DNA of 64,000 bases from Primulina eburnea (Eukaryota > Streptophyta > Magnoliopsida > Lamiales > Gesneriaceae). Position 1 is the first letter of the stretch; every line of letters begins with the position of its first letter. Shown piece by piece: positions 45,748 to 57,663 of this stretch. The stretch lies in the NCBI RefSeq assembly GCF_022965805.1, contig NC_133115.1, forward strand, positions 29,999,321 through 30,063,320, read 5' to 3'. Made by a program: the position numbers and the translations under genes. The notes beneath the pieces were generated by a model, which searched no databases, had not been told where the DNA came from, and saw only the letters and a program-made list of their open reading frames with translations.

Positions 45748-47733
45748 TGTGAGAACCCGAAATCTTCGAATACAATCAAAGGGATTGGACAAATATATTA
45801 TGCATGAAATGTCACTTGAATATATCAAAGTGACTCTTGGTATGCTTGGATGAATTTATTATGAAAGAGATGAACTTTGATATACCAAAGTGACTATTGG
45901 TGTGCTTGGATGAATGAATGAATACAATTAATGTTTGATTGAAATGCAAGAGGTTGACCATGAGGAAGTTCAAAGGACAAATTCTCACCTATAAATACAC
46001 CGTTGTATGTTGAAGAGACCACACCCAAAATCATCACAAAAATTCGTCCATCTCCTCTATTCTCCTCTCCATTTCGGCGTTTAAGGCAAGAAGAAAAAGG
46101 GAGAAGGCTTCGTGCAGTCCGAGTGATCAAAAGATACGTCGAAGTGCTGCTGGATTTGCTTCATAAATCTAGGCAAAGTACTGCAAAGTTTTGGTCATCA
46201 TCTGACCGAGATTAAACAGGAGTTGAACGTCCGGACTCGATAATTTCGAAACTACACCTTCGAATTCGGTAAGTGGGTTTTTGTTATGTATCTTCTTGTA
46301 TTTTTATGCTTTGTATATAAATAATATGACATGCTTGTATGCGTGTCCATATGTTCGAAAATCAGTATTGTTATAATTTAAAATTTCGATCGATGATATG
46401 CTCTTTCTGTTCTTCGAAATTCTTTGATTCCGCTGTATCCATCTGAAATTCTGATAAGTTCTGCCCGATAAATCTGAATTCTGTGTTGCACTGTTACAAC
46501 TCGATTTGAAATGGGACGAGAATTCTAATTCTGTCTGGCCCCCATCGGTGGGTATAAACCCATGTTCTGTCTGGCCCCCATCGGTGGGTATAAAACCGTG
46601 TTCTGACCTCACCCCTTAGAGGACTAACATATTGGTAACAATTTGACCATGGAAATGAGAAGAGTAACAATGTTGTGATTGTTCTGAATTGCTTCTGAAC
46701 TGCTTTGAATCGTCTGATAACCTTTTTCTCATATTTGATTCGGTTCTTTTATGATAAGTTAAAAGTATTAAGTTTTGAAAGTTTGTTAAAGAAATTCTTT
46801 AAAGATTAAGTTATATATGTATCATTGGAAATCGATCGACCCTCCACTTGCTGACTACTTCTCAAAACAGTCACCCCTTACAAATTTCAGATAAAAATGA
46901 AGAGCAACTGAATGAGGAGGAACAAAAAGCTTTCTGGGGATGGTAGTCGATGAGCAAGATTCAAGAATCAAGATTTTATTTTCTTTTTGCTCCGTTTCTG
47001 CAACTATGATGTATTTTTATTCTATTGTCAATGTAAAAACAATGTTTTAGTTATGAAAAGACTGGTTATTTGTAGGGGTGAGCTTTCGGTTAATTCGGTT
47101 ACTGACCGAACCGAATTAGCCACAACCGAAACGAACCGAACCGAAATATTTAGTCATAACCGAACCGACCGAATTAATTTTCATAACCGATAAAAACCGA
47201 ACCGAATTAATCGGTTAATTCGATCGGTGACCGAATTAACCGATTAGTTTAAAAAAAATTGTGATTTAACTTCAATTATATATGTAAATTTTTTTTAACA
47301 CTACACTTTACACAAATGCATAAAAACATAAAATCACCCACATCACAAATGTATAAGTTTTATTTGAACACAATTAATACGTATTATATCGATTTTAAAA
47401 TTAAAAATTAAAATATTTATAAAAATTGATAAATAAAAAAATTTATTAAATAATATTATTTATATATCGGTTAATTCGGTTAACCGATTTCAAAATTTTG
47501 AAAACCGTAACCGAACCGAATTAACTGATATAACCGAATTTTTTAATTTGAACCGAATTTTTGAAATAACTGAACCGAATTTCCGAATTGGCTCGGTTCG
47601 GTTGGTTAATTCGGTTTAACCAAAATCTTGCTCACCCCTAGTTATTAGACATTACGATACGAGACTTAATTGTTTTCAAGTAATTGTTAAACAATGCCGG
47701 ATGTCACCGACGCTTCGTACACGGGGCGTGACA
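45748..47733 (+). mobile_element. Solo LTR A with perfect TSD
   Basis: It starts TGTGAGAACCCGAAATC and ends CACGGGGCGTGACA, flanked by a perfect 5-bp duplication TTGAA (45743-45747, 47734-47738). The total is 1986 bp, of which 576 bp is a later hAT MITE plus its TSD, so the LTR itself is about 1410 bp. A TATA box CTATAAATAC lies at about 45989. Two tandem 36-bp units with GGCCCCCATCGGTGGGTATA lie at about 46530-46602. There is no internal retrotransposon sequence on either side, so this is a recombination product. Confidence 0.88.
47073..47640. mobile_element. hAT-type MITE inside solo LTR A
   Basis: 568 bp with ends TAGGGGTGAGC and GCTCACCCCTA, flanked by GTTATTTG (47065-47072) and GTTATTAG (47641-47648), a 7/8 TSD. 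Both ends are filled with AACCGAA / TTCGGTTAATTCGG words; the core is AT-rich. No transposase. Confidence 0.88.
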
Positions 47734-47738
47734 TTGAA

Positions 47739-48295
47739 GCATTATTTAAACTTTGGATTTTGGCACAAAATTGTGTTATTCTTGGCATTTAAATCATGTC
47801 TAGCCATAAATCTCTTCTCTAATCTGGCGCAAATTATTTCATGATTAACTAAATTACCTTCCAAAATTTCATTCCCAAATCTTATCAAAATTTCGAATTC
47901 TTTGGCACTAAATTAGCAGATTTGGAAGTTTCAATAGACAAATTTTCGAAATTTAGTTGAAACCCAGTCCAAACTTTCGTGGGCTTTACGCGAAACCCCA
48001 CCACCCTATCTATATATATGTGTGAAGTATGAACCACTCAACTCTTTTATGTCATTGATTGCATCATAATGTTGCAATTAAGACAATTTAAGGAGCACAA
48101 TTAAGGAAAAAACGAGGGGATATATTAATTTTGTATTTTCGTAATCTTTGAAATAATATTATTATTTTTCAAGAAAACTAATTAATAATGATGGTGATGT
48201 GGGAGCAGATGTCTAATTAGGCGGCTGAGTTTCAATTTATTTATTATATTGGCAGACATATAAAGAAAGAATAAAATGAAATTGTTTTTATGAAT
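47739..48295. other. Gene-free stretch
   Basis: Nothing is recognised. Confidence 0.5.
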
Positions 48296-48475
48296 GACAA
48301 AAACTTGTGTGAGACTGTTTTACGAGACATATTTTGTGATACATATCTCTTAGTTAGATCATTCATGAAAAATATTACTTTTTATGTTAAGAATATTACT
48401 TTTTATTGTGAATATCGATAGAGTTGACTCGTCTTATAGATAAATATTCGTAAGATCGTCTGATAAGAGACCTAT
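48296..48475 (+). mobile_element. GAGAC-palindrome MITE copy
   Basis: Word order as in the other copies: ACTTGTGTGAGACTGTTTTAC, CATGAAAAATATTACTTTTTATG, AATATCGATAGAGTTGACTC, GTAAGATCGTCTGATAAGAG. The terminal palindromes are more worn than in the copies at 26477 and 32385. Confidence 0.68.
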
Positions 48476-50381
48476 TTTTTATGAATTGTCTGTCTGTCTG
48501 AGGAAGTGTCCCTTGTGGAAGAATCGATGTCTCCATGCGTTGCGTCGTGAAAGAAAATGTCGAAATGAAATCAGACATCAACAAAATGAGCATCTTTGGG
48601 ATTAAGACATTTATGTATTCATCTTTTGATTTTTTTTTTTAAATTCAGAAAAACAATTTGAATTGTTTTTTAATTAGTTGATAATAATAACTTATGTACA
48701 TTTATTACAAGAATTCAAAAACATTTGCTTTTTTTTTTTAAAAGTATTTGTTTGTTTGTTTTTTTTTAAAAAAAAAAGATTATAAAAAGAGAGTGGCGTT
48801 GCTAGAAAACGAACGTGATTATTTGTGTATTTCACATATATTCTTTTTCTGATATAGATTTTTTTTTGAAAAAAGGGAATTATTGATGTAATTTATGAAA
48901 ATTGAGTGGCTACAGTAGGAAAAAATTCAAATACGAATAATTAATGAAAATATTGTGATTGAATTACAACATCGTACCGATTTTGTTTTGTTCATATTGT
49001 GTTGTCGTTGAGCCATCAAACTTAAATTCCTACTTTCTAGGTAAAATGAGTGTAATGATGAGTATGGTCGAATCCACTTAGAAAAATTTAATAAAATTCA
49101 TAAAATACTAAAAACAAATTTAACATCAAAAAAGAAATAACTAATCAAGATGAATAACTAATGAAATGTAAATTAATATGATCAAGCTCGATTCATGGGA
49201 TTTCTACTATTCAATTGTATCACTGTTCATCGACTAACATATTATTTATTCATGTAGTTATAAGTAATTAACCTTAGAATTATAGGGATAACCACTAAAT
49301 TTTTTGCGTTTTCCTAATTTAATTGACCAAACCCAGTATCCAATCAAAACTTATCAATAATTACCTGAGTACGATAGCGTTCCATATTAATTAAAAACAA
49401 CATTTTCGTTTTGTGATAACAATTAATCCTAAAATCTAACAACCGAGATAGCTGCAATTGATAGATCGAGTTTTGTTGATTTATTTAGATTGCATATGTT
49501 ATGATAGCGCACAACACACCTAATCTATCGTTACTCATGTACCAATCATTAATGACAATTACAGATCACTGAATTCATGAATAGCAGTAGACAATTATAT
49601 ATCAAATTAAATTGTCAGATTAACTGGTATGCAATTTCCGTATAAATAAATCATAAATCAACAAATAATTAAACTAACAAGAATATTAAATTAAAGTGCA
49701 AAAGCCTCACAACGATAAATTGAAATAGTAAAATTATCCCTTGAATTAGAACTAAAACTTATTCTAGAGTTGTGGAGATGAGATGAGAAATTCTTCCGCT
49801 TTTTTTTCCTTTTCTTCACATGAGTTGTTGGAGAAGAGGTTGGAGAGAATTCTCTTTGCTGCCGCCTCCTCTTGTCGTGAATGGTAGTCTGATTTTTGGG
49901 TCTAAAATTAAGCTAAAAAGCCCACTAATTTTTTAATTAACCTTAAATCTTAAAATATAAAATAATAGATAATATCTTATTTAGAGTTTTCTTCCAAGAA
50001 TTTTCACTAAACCAGACATCATAATTAATTCTTTCAAATCTTGCATAATCTTCATAAAATTAGATTTTTCACTTCTTGCAATTTTAGGCAACTGAAACAT
50101 AATCACAAGGTTCTAGGACCTCTTCTGGTTTGATCATTCTCTTTCAAAACTCTATCTTGTAAGTTTCAAATGTGATAAACATCACCTTTTTAACTCAAAT
50201 TTGTTCCAAGAACGTAAAAGTTACTCCTACAATAAAATTACACAAAAATGTATCAATTAAACATATTGTGTTGAAATAATGAGAAATATAAAAATAAAAA
50301 AACTAATCATTACGAGCCTATCAATTCACTTTTTGGTTCATTATTTTTATATATATTATCGCTATCCATCTTTCAGGCACG

Positions 50382-50420
<39 letters not shown>

Positions 50421-51994
50421 TGAGTAACGATTTATTAATAATAAATGATATATACTTGCCCGGTTAAATTAAATTTTTTTAAATAAAATTTATTTAGAAT
50501 TAGTTAAGTTATTACAAATAGTTTTTACCAGTTTATATATATCATACACCGTATCAAAATAATGCATGATATCGTCACTTAAATTAATTTCATTAGCCAA
50601 AATAACGATGAGTATTAATTATTATTTCCATAAAGTTGAATACTAAAGTGCTGTTCCTTTGAACTTCTAATTACGTGTTATTTAATTCCTTTTTTCTACA
50701 TCGTTTGTGTGCCTCTTCTCAAGAACAGAAACTCTTTTCAAAACACAGAATCTGGATGGACATATTATTATATCAATGGATATATTCAACTAAAATCGGC
50801 TTTAACAATAACTAAATCATGTGTTAACTGATCGATAGGAGCAATCGGCTCGACGAGTTGGTAAAATGATAGAATAGTGTGTACTGTATAAACATTTCAA
50901 GTGTCACGTACATGGTGTTGATAATACGTACACTCAAAGTCACAAATTGGAAAATATAAAGAAGATCGTGAGTTCATAAGATGAAATGATATCTTTATGT
51001 TTTAGTTCCATTATATAATAAGTGGAATCATAGTCTCGTGATCTAGATTGAGCCTGTGGATTGATTCTTAAAGGAAGGAGGTAGAGCTCTAAGTAAATTC
51101 GCGATCAACTCTCAAGGCAGGTATTGTTTCAAGTAATTCATACACCGCGTGCGACAGTGTGGAGAGGAGTAATCTCGATTGGAATGTACGATCCTCTAAG
51201 TGGAGAGGATCAACAGATGGACTTGAGGGGAGCACAGTGGAGAGGATCAACGGATGGACTTTGAAGAGACGCTCATACCACGAGAATATTAGTGGATTTT
51301 TGTTTGAGACGAGGATTGTTGGGAATGCAACCAAAGTCTCGTATTAGAAATACACGAGGAAAAAAATAAATTAATAAGATAGAAAAACATTTATATTGAT
51401 ATGAGACATTTTTTGGTAAATTTATTAGCAACCATTTTGCTAACATCGAAATTTTCGATGAAAAATGACTAAAATTACAAAATGTTGAAATATACACGAC
51501 TAAGATAGAAATTTGATAACATAAAAGATAATGCTCGAAATAAGAAATATTTAAAAGATGTGACAAAATCAGCCCAACTCCATTATTTGAAACACGAAAT
51601 TAAAATACTATTTTGATACACGAAATCCCTATAATAGTGTGATTATCACAATTAGATTTTAAACTAGTAAGGTCTTTTTCACCCCTTTTTTCCACCCATT
51701 TTTTCTTCATAATCAATGCAAATTGAGGGAAAATAAAATAAAATTAAAAGCAAAATCTTATTTTAAAACCTCGACAATATTATTATTATTATTATTATTA
51801 TTATTTTATTGTGGATATAAAACAGTAGGGTCAATAGAAAGGAACTCAATAATTTGCTTCACATGCATTCATATCGGAAACGAGTAAAATAAATAATACT
51901 CCAAACAGTACGCATAAATAAAAACATTGCCATTCAATTAATCTGAGAAGTCTACATTTTGAAATGTGCACGTGGGATCCGAAAAGATACTTCT
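48476..51994. other. Gene-free stretch with microsatellites
   Basis: No gene is supported. It contains an (ATT)n run at about 50383-50420 and another at about 51776-51805. At 51199-51261 a 37-bp unit starting AGTGGAGAGGATCAAC is duplicated within GC-richer sequence (about 51000-51340) that I do not recognise. The part at 49040-50110 reads like old retroelement sequence, but without a diagnostic end. Confidence 0.5.
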
Positions 51995-52002
51995 GTCTTA
52001 GG

Positions 52003-52572
52003 CAGTGTTCTAAAAAGCTCGTTTAAGCTCCGCTTAAGCTCGCTTAAGCTTGAAGCTTGGCGAAAACGCCCCGCTTCGGAGAAAGCGGAAAAAAGCGGTC
52101 AAACTGTAGTTTGACCGAATTAAGCATAATTAAAGTGTTTGATTAAGCGTGCTTAACTACAATTGATCGCATCTATTAATTTTTTTATTTTGAAGGTATG
52201 TTTTTTTATTTTAAAATAATAAATTAGGTTTATAATTTAGATGTTTATTTTTTAATTTTAATTATGATTAAGCATGTCTGATAATGATTTGACAAATATT
52301 TAACATTTTTAATGTGTTTTAGTTGCAAAAACAAATTAAGATTGTAATTTTGATATTTTATGATTTTATAAATATGAGAATTAATGCATCAGACATAAAA
52401 TTTATCATATTTATGTATTATTTTATCTAATTATTGGTTTGAGATAATTACAATTACACTGAATATAAAAAACGCTTTTTCACGCTTAAGCCTGTGCTAA
52501 TCTCGCTTAAGCTTGAAAAGCTTGGAGCTCGACATCCGCGCTTCGGGGCGCTTCACGCCTTTTAGAACCTTG
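52003..52572. mobile_element. hAT-type MITE with CA...TG ends
   Basis: 570 bp with ends CAGTGTTCTAAAA and TTTTAGAACCTTG, flanked by a perfect 8-bp TSD GTCTTAGG (51995-52002, 52573-52580). The ends carry repeated GCTTAAGC words. The right TSD copy overlaps the first bases of the Harbinger MITE that follows. Confidence 0.9.
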
Positions 52573-52578
52573 GTCTTA

Positions 52579-53068
52579 GGCCATCTTCAACCATAATCTT
52601 TATTTTGATGCAAATTTCACACTAAAATAGTGCGATTTCTGCACCAAATACAACATTCATCTCTAACTCATTTACTTCAAATCTTACACCAAAAAGAATA
52701 TTCTCGAAATATTCTTTTTATTTTACATATATTAATTATTATATTTTATTTAATATATTTTTAATTTTGTATTTGTATTAAATTATATTAATTAAAATTT
52801 TGTTATTATTTATTATTTTTTATGATTAAATATCTAATTATTCAAATAATAAAATCAATAATATACTATTATTCAAATAATATTTATAATTTTAAATATA
52901 AATATTTATAATAAATATAAAAAATAAAAAAATAGAAAACCCTTACGCTAAATTGGCACGGGGTTCTCCTCCTGCGCCAAATTTGGCGCAGGAGAGCCCC
53001 CGTTGGAGATGTTAACGCTGCACCAAAATGGTGCTTTGCACGATTTTGGTACAGTGTTGGAGATGAGC
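52579..53068. mobile_element. PIF/Harbinger-type MITE
   Basis: 490 bp with ends GGCCATCTTCAAC and GTTGGAGATGAGC, flanked by TTA (52576-52578, 53069-53071), the TSD type of PIF/Harbinger. A perfect internal palindrome CCTGCGCCAAA|TTTGGCGCAGG lies at about 52971-52992. Confidence 0.82.
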
Positions 53069-53148
53069 TTAGTACCTCGCTCGTCGCCCACAATACATAT
53101 GAAGTATTCTTAAATCGTGCAGCTGTCCAAATGGTATATTTCAGTCGT

Positions 53149-53883
53149 CACTATGTGAAAAATCGCTTTTTACTTCGCGTATTATATGCAGTAATAAGGT
53201 AGTTAATTGTCGAAGTATATGAACGTGAAGTAATAGATGTACTTTTTACTTCGTATAATAACCGAAGTTGTATGATTGAAATTACTGAAGTGAAAGAAAT
53301 TGGAGAGAAATTGCATGTATTTATAGAGAGTGGTGGAAGCAAATGGAGGGAAATATGGGCGGGTGAAATTTTTTTGAAAATTGCGACAGTTTGATTTAAA
53401 CCGTTGCAAAATTTCAAATCGGCGACGGTTTACTCTTCCATGTCGCTAATTTTAGCGACAGTGTAATTTAAACCGTCGCTAAATATAGCGACGGTTTTAT
53501 GAGTTTAAAACATGCGACAATTTTTCTTTAATTGTCGCTAAATTTAGCGACGGGTTAAAGTAATTTGCGCCGATGTGAAATTGAGCGACGGTTTTGTCCT
53601 CAACCGTCGCTAAAATTCGATATTAAATTAATTAAACTTGTCGGTTCATTTTTTACTTCAGTATCAAATGTTTTCATTATTTTTTACTTCATCAAAATTG
53701 AGGTGCCGAAGTAAAATATCCGATTTTTTTACTAGTAAAGCCCGTGTTTTTAAACATCCGAAGTAAAATATATTATTTTACTTCGCTTGTGTTATTACTG
53801 AAGTTATTGGTAATGTATTACTTCGTAATTTATTATTGACGAAGTAACGCCTGGCGAAGTAAAATCCGATTTTTCTACTAGTG
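53149..53883. mobile_element. CACTA-type MITE with CGT TSD
   Basis: 735 bp. The left end CACTATGTGAAAAATCG and the right end (inverted) CACTAGTAGAAAAATCGG share the CACTA start and the following ACTTCGC block. It is flanked by a perfect 3-bp TSD CGT (53146-53148, 53884-53886). Subterminal regions carry many GAAGTAA/TTACTTC words. The middle carries several inverted AAACCGTCGCTA / TAGCGACGGTTT motifs. No transposase. Confidence 0.9.
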
Positions 53884-53886
53884 CGT

Positions 53887-54589
53887 TCTCCTAGAAAAGA
53901 CGATTATATCTTCTGAATAATCCTCTCAGGGTGATTGCACTACTTGTAATTCATGAAAATCAAACATATGACATTTTATCTAATACTAATAAAGATCAAA
54001 CGTCAGTTTCCAAGTATTTTGATGTTTTTTTAATGAATTTGTGATATATTTGTGTCGGTTTTAACCAATAAAAATAGAGATAATATGCTATCAATGTTCC
54101 AAATTTAACAACGGTTTTTTTGGTTCGAAAAGTATTTATAATAAACTAGTCCCCATCTAAAAAACATATTCATCCAAAAATCGATATATTCATCCAAAAA
54201 CCGTGAGCACATGCAAATATTTAGCATATGACAGTGATATTTACCAATTTTTATAATATTATTAAATGATTAATATATGCAATTTAACTACAAATTACTA
54301 ATGCTAGTAATTGGGGCACACGTGAAATGAGTGCTCAATATATTACTACTTTAAATAAATGCATCTTTCGTATGAAATTTCTGTGAAAACAACAATTGTG
54401 ACGCCAATATTTCACAAAATCAGTTGAACACTTTTAACTCAAAATTTATTGGGTCGGGAGACCTAAAATTACCTGTTTATACTTTTTTGAAAAAACTTTT
54501 TTTCTTTCCTTCTAAAACTAAGAAACATGCAATATTTAACAGTTGTTTGTGGATTTCATAAATAAAAACAACTTAAAAACGAAACAAAT
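53887..54589. other. Gene-free AT-rich stretch
   Basis: Nothing is recognised; the CATATTCATCCAAAAA/CGATATATTCATCCAAAAA pair at about 54165-54200 is a short direct repeat. Confidence 0.5.
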
Positions 54590-54930
54590 TGATACTCACG
54601 GAAAATTTAGGATTCGATTCCATCAAGTGTCAATAGTCTAGACGCAGGTTTCGAGATTGGCATGAGCCCTAAATCGTGAATAAGACCGTTAGAAGGGGTC
54701 CAGAGGGTGTCCTGTCGTAGCCCTTTCGACGCTCAAGTAAGAGACTGATGATATAAGGGGGAGCAGCTAAGGGTGCTGCTGAAAAATAATATAGTGAATG
54801 AATGAACTGAACAATCAAACCTGGTATTTATAGGAGGGTACCTGGGTCCGTGATGGGCCTGTCTTCCCTTTGGGCTAAGGATGAGCCAGGGGTAATGGGC
54901 TCATCCATGGGGTATCACCACCACTAATTT
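54590..54930 (-). mobile_element. LTR fragment, Ty3-type, minus orientation
   Basis: On the minus strand, CTATAAATACCAGG (TATA box, about 54832-54819) is followed by ATTCACTATATTATTTTTCA, then TTACTTGAGCGTCGAAAGGG (near 54735) and GGACACCCTCTGGACCCCTT. I know this leader from plant Ty3/gypsy LTRs. It has the same layout as the fragment at 38691 but a different sequence. Boundaries are not resolved. Confidence 0.55.
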
Positions 54931-55184
54931 TCAGTATCCTACTTTCACGCAATTTGTAAGATTCAACAAGCAATCGATATTTCACGATCAATGGTGTAAT
55001 ACTCTTTGTAGTAGAAGTTCATTATAAGTCGTATTACAATTGAAATATGGTCGAAAGAATTAATCCTTATTTGAGGGGATCGTTTCTTGAAATCTCTGTT
55101 CTGATTCGAAATCACAATATAATGCATATGTATCCTCCCATGTCCTCATCATGGAATAGATGAAGTAAATCAAAAAATGGATTT

Positions 55185-55442
55185 TTGTTCAAGAATGAAA
55201 ACTTAAAGTATGGTCAACAAATGTTTGCCACCTCCGAAGCTTGGTGCAACCACTATCACGCTAAGAAATGGTTTTGTGACCAACTTGAACTGGAGTTCAA
55301 TGTGTATCGTCATGAAATGAGAAACTATGTGCAACAACTTGAGCTCAACAACCAAAACTTGAGTGTAGAAATCGCCAACCAACAAATTGCACTCGGGCAT
55401 GTGCAACAATCATTAAATGCACAAGGCGATCGAAGAGGCTAA
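55185..55442 (+). pseudogene. Coiled-coil ORF in the remnant before LTR B
   Basis: An 85-codon open frame rich in Gln, Asn and Leu (FCDQLELEFNVYRHEMRNY, LELNNQNLSVEIANQQIAL), predicted to form a coiled coil. It sits about 230 bp before LTR B on the same strand, where the 3' part of a retrotransposon would be. No domain is recognised. It is probably a leftover of the interior of that element rather than a host gene. Confidence 0.4.
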
Positions 55443-55674
55443 CGAGGAGATAGGAGACGGAAACGTTACTGAGTAGATTAAGCTTTCATATGTTTTTTGG
55501 AATAAGGAATCCATTCGTATTATAGGATTCAAGTTTAAATTTTTCCTTGAATCCATTGAACTCGAGCCATGGATCTTTCAACATGGATTTAAATTTCGAA
55601 TTTATCAATCATCTCATATCTACATCAAGTTAGCTCAAGTTTCGAAGAAGAAACTTCTAATAAGGAAGGATGGA

Positions 55675-57219
55675 TGTAAAGACCTGAAATTTTGCAACGG
55701 AAAGAACTTTATATGTTATAGGAAATTTCAGCTCATTTTGGTACAACATTTTCAAGTTCCATGCAATCATAATCTTGAAAATTTGAATAATCATTCCCCC
55801 TCATTATTGACAATTTATCATCATTTTAATGACTAATTTAAAACACAATAAATTAATCATTAAACTACCTATATTAAGAGCAAAATAATGATAATTAATA
55901 TGAGGTTAATGATCATGAATATGTGTCATTAAGAAGAAGTTAATGACCATGAATATGTGTTTTAAATATGAGGTTAATGGTCATTAAGAGGATGTTACTG
56001 ACCATAAATAATGACATTTAATATGAAATAAATGACATTGAATAGGGTGATCATTTACCTTACCCTTGGAGGCCTATAAATAGGAGCTTTGGTTTAGTGT
56101 AAAATGGCACCAAAAAATCCTCCCAAATCACTCTTAAATCTCAACCACTTCGAGCAAAGAGAAGAGGCTACATTCGACCATTGTATTACTGTCAAAGTGC
56201 TGTCCAGATCGTTACCGAGGTGCTGCCCATGTTTGACCCAAGTTTTACCCAAGTATCGGTTAAGTTCTAATCGTACATTTGAACCAAGTGTAAGTGAGCT
56301 TCTGCTATGTATTTATTTGTAACTTAAACTTTGTATACGTATTTCATGACATGCATGTATGTGTTTCAAATCATTTTCGGAAAATGCTACTATATATTTT
56401 ATAAAATCTCAATCGATATACGATATGTTCTTCTATTTTCGATGTTCTTTGATTCTGCTGAGTTCATTCAAAAATTCCGATAAGTGTTGTTTGATACATT
56501 TGATTTCGTGGTGCACTGTTATGATTCGAGTGAGATATGGAACGACGATTGTAAATTATATATGGCCCCCATCAGTGGGTATAAAACTGTGTTCTGGCCC
56601 CCATCAGTGGGTATAAAACTGTGTTCTGTACGGCCTCCATCAGTGGGTATAAAACTGTGTTTTGTCCTCACCCCTTAGAGGACTAACATATGGGGAACAA
56701 TTTGACCATGGAAAACGAGATGAATAACAGTGTTTTCGTTTGTTCTGATTCGTTCTGTTCTGAACTGCCTGATAATCTCTGTTTCGCATTTCGATTCCGA
56801 TTCTGATTTGATATGAGATACTACGTTTTGAAAATCAGTTTGCAATATGGGTTTTAAATTATATTTATATGTATTTGTGGTAATCGATCGGCCCTCACTT
56901 GCTAATTGTTTCCCAAAACACTCACCCCTTACATTTCTCCCTAGATAGGATGAATAAGAAATGCTTTGGGGTTGGTGATGAAGTTTCGAGATATGAAGAT
57001 TTCTCGCTTATGTTCTTCCTAAGTTTCGATTCAAGTTGTACAACGCTTCCGTACATTTTATTTCGTTTTGGAATTTATCACTGTAAGACAAGATTATTTT
57101 GAGTTAATTATGAAATAGATTGGTTTTGGTTTATACTGAACTACAAGGCTTGTTGTTTGGTGATTATGTGATTGTTGAACAACGCCGATGTCGACTAATT
57201 CCGGTCTCGGTGCGTGACA
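55675..57219 (+). mobile_element. LTR B, probably the 3' LTR of a truncated element
   Basis: 1545 bp, starting TGTAAAGACCTGAAATTTTG and ending TCGGTGCGTGACA. It is collinear with solo LTRs A and C: TATA box TATAAATAG at 56075-56083, GGCCCCCATCAGTGGGTATA units (three, at about 56560-56665), CCTTAGAGGACTAACA, and a GTTGAACAACGCCG end. The flanks do not match (ATGGA / GTTTA). A purine-rich AATAAGGAAGGATGGA precedes it like a polypurine tract, so it is more likely a 3' LTR whose upstream part was lost than a solo LTR. Confidence 0.8.
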
Positions 57220-57663
57220 GTTTATTTTTGAATTGTTTCTGTTAAATTTTTTTTATATTCTCTATTTTACCATCATTTCAACATTTTTACATGCTTTATT
57301 CACGCACATGCAATTTTTATTATTTACTAGCGTTCTTTGTTATACGATATGTGCATATATATTAAATTATGTTATAATTTTTACACGAAACACCTGAAAA
57401 TTATATTAAAATTAAAGAGTTTAATATATTTTTTAGAATAATTTTTATGTTAATGCTAATATGATTATTTAAAAGTTAAGAAATATAGATAAAAAAATAA
57501 TAGTTCGCTTTAAATACAAGTTAAGTAACAAAAACACAATTAATTGCATTATTCACATCAATCTATATGAAAAAGAAGCTAGTAATTTTTTTTTAAACTA
57601 TAGATAAATTTATTATTATTGAATCTTAAAATTAAAATATCATTCTTAAACATTTAGAATTAG
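57220..57663. other. Gene-free AT-rich stretch
   Basis: Nothing is recognised. Confidence 0.5.

Noticed and set aside
44879..47733. One 2.9-kb TIR transposon bounded by TGTCACG ... CGTGACA
   Set aside because: The inverted ends are explained by two LTRs in opposite orientation. The TSD TTGAA brackets only 45748-47733.
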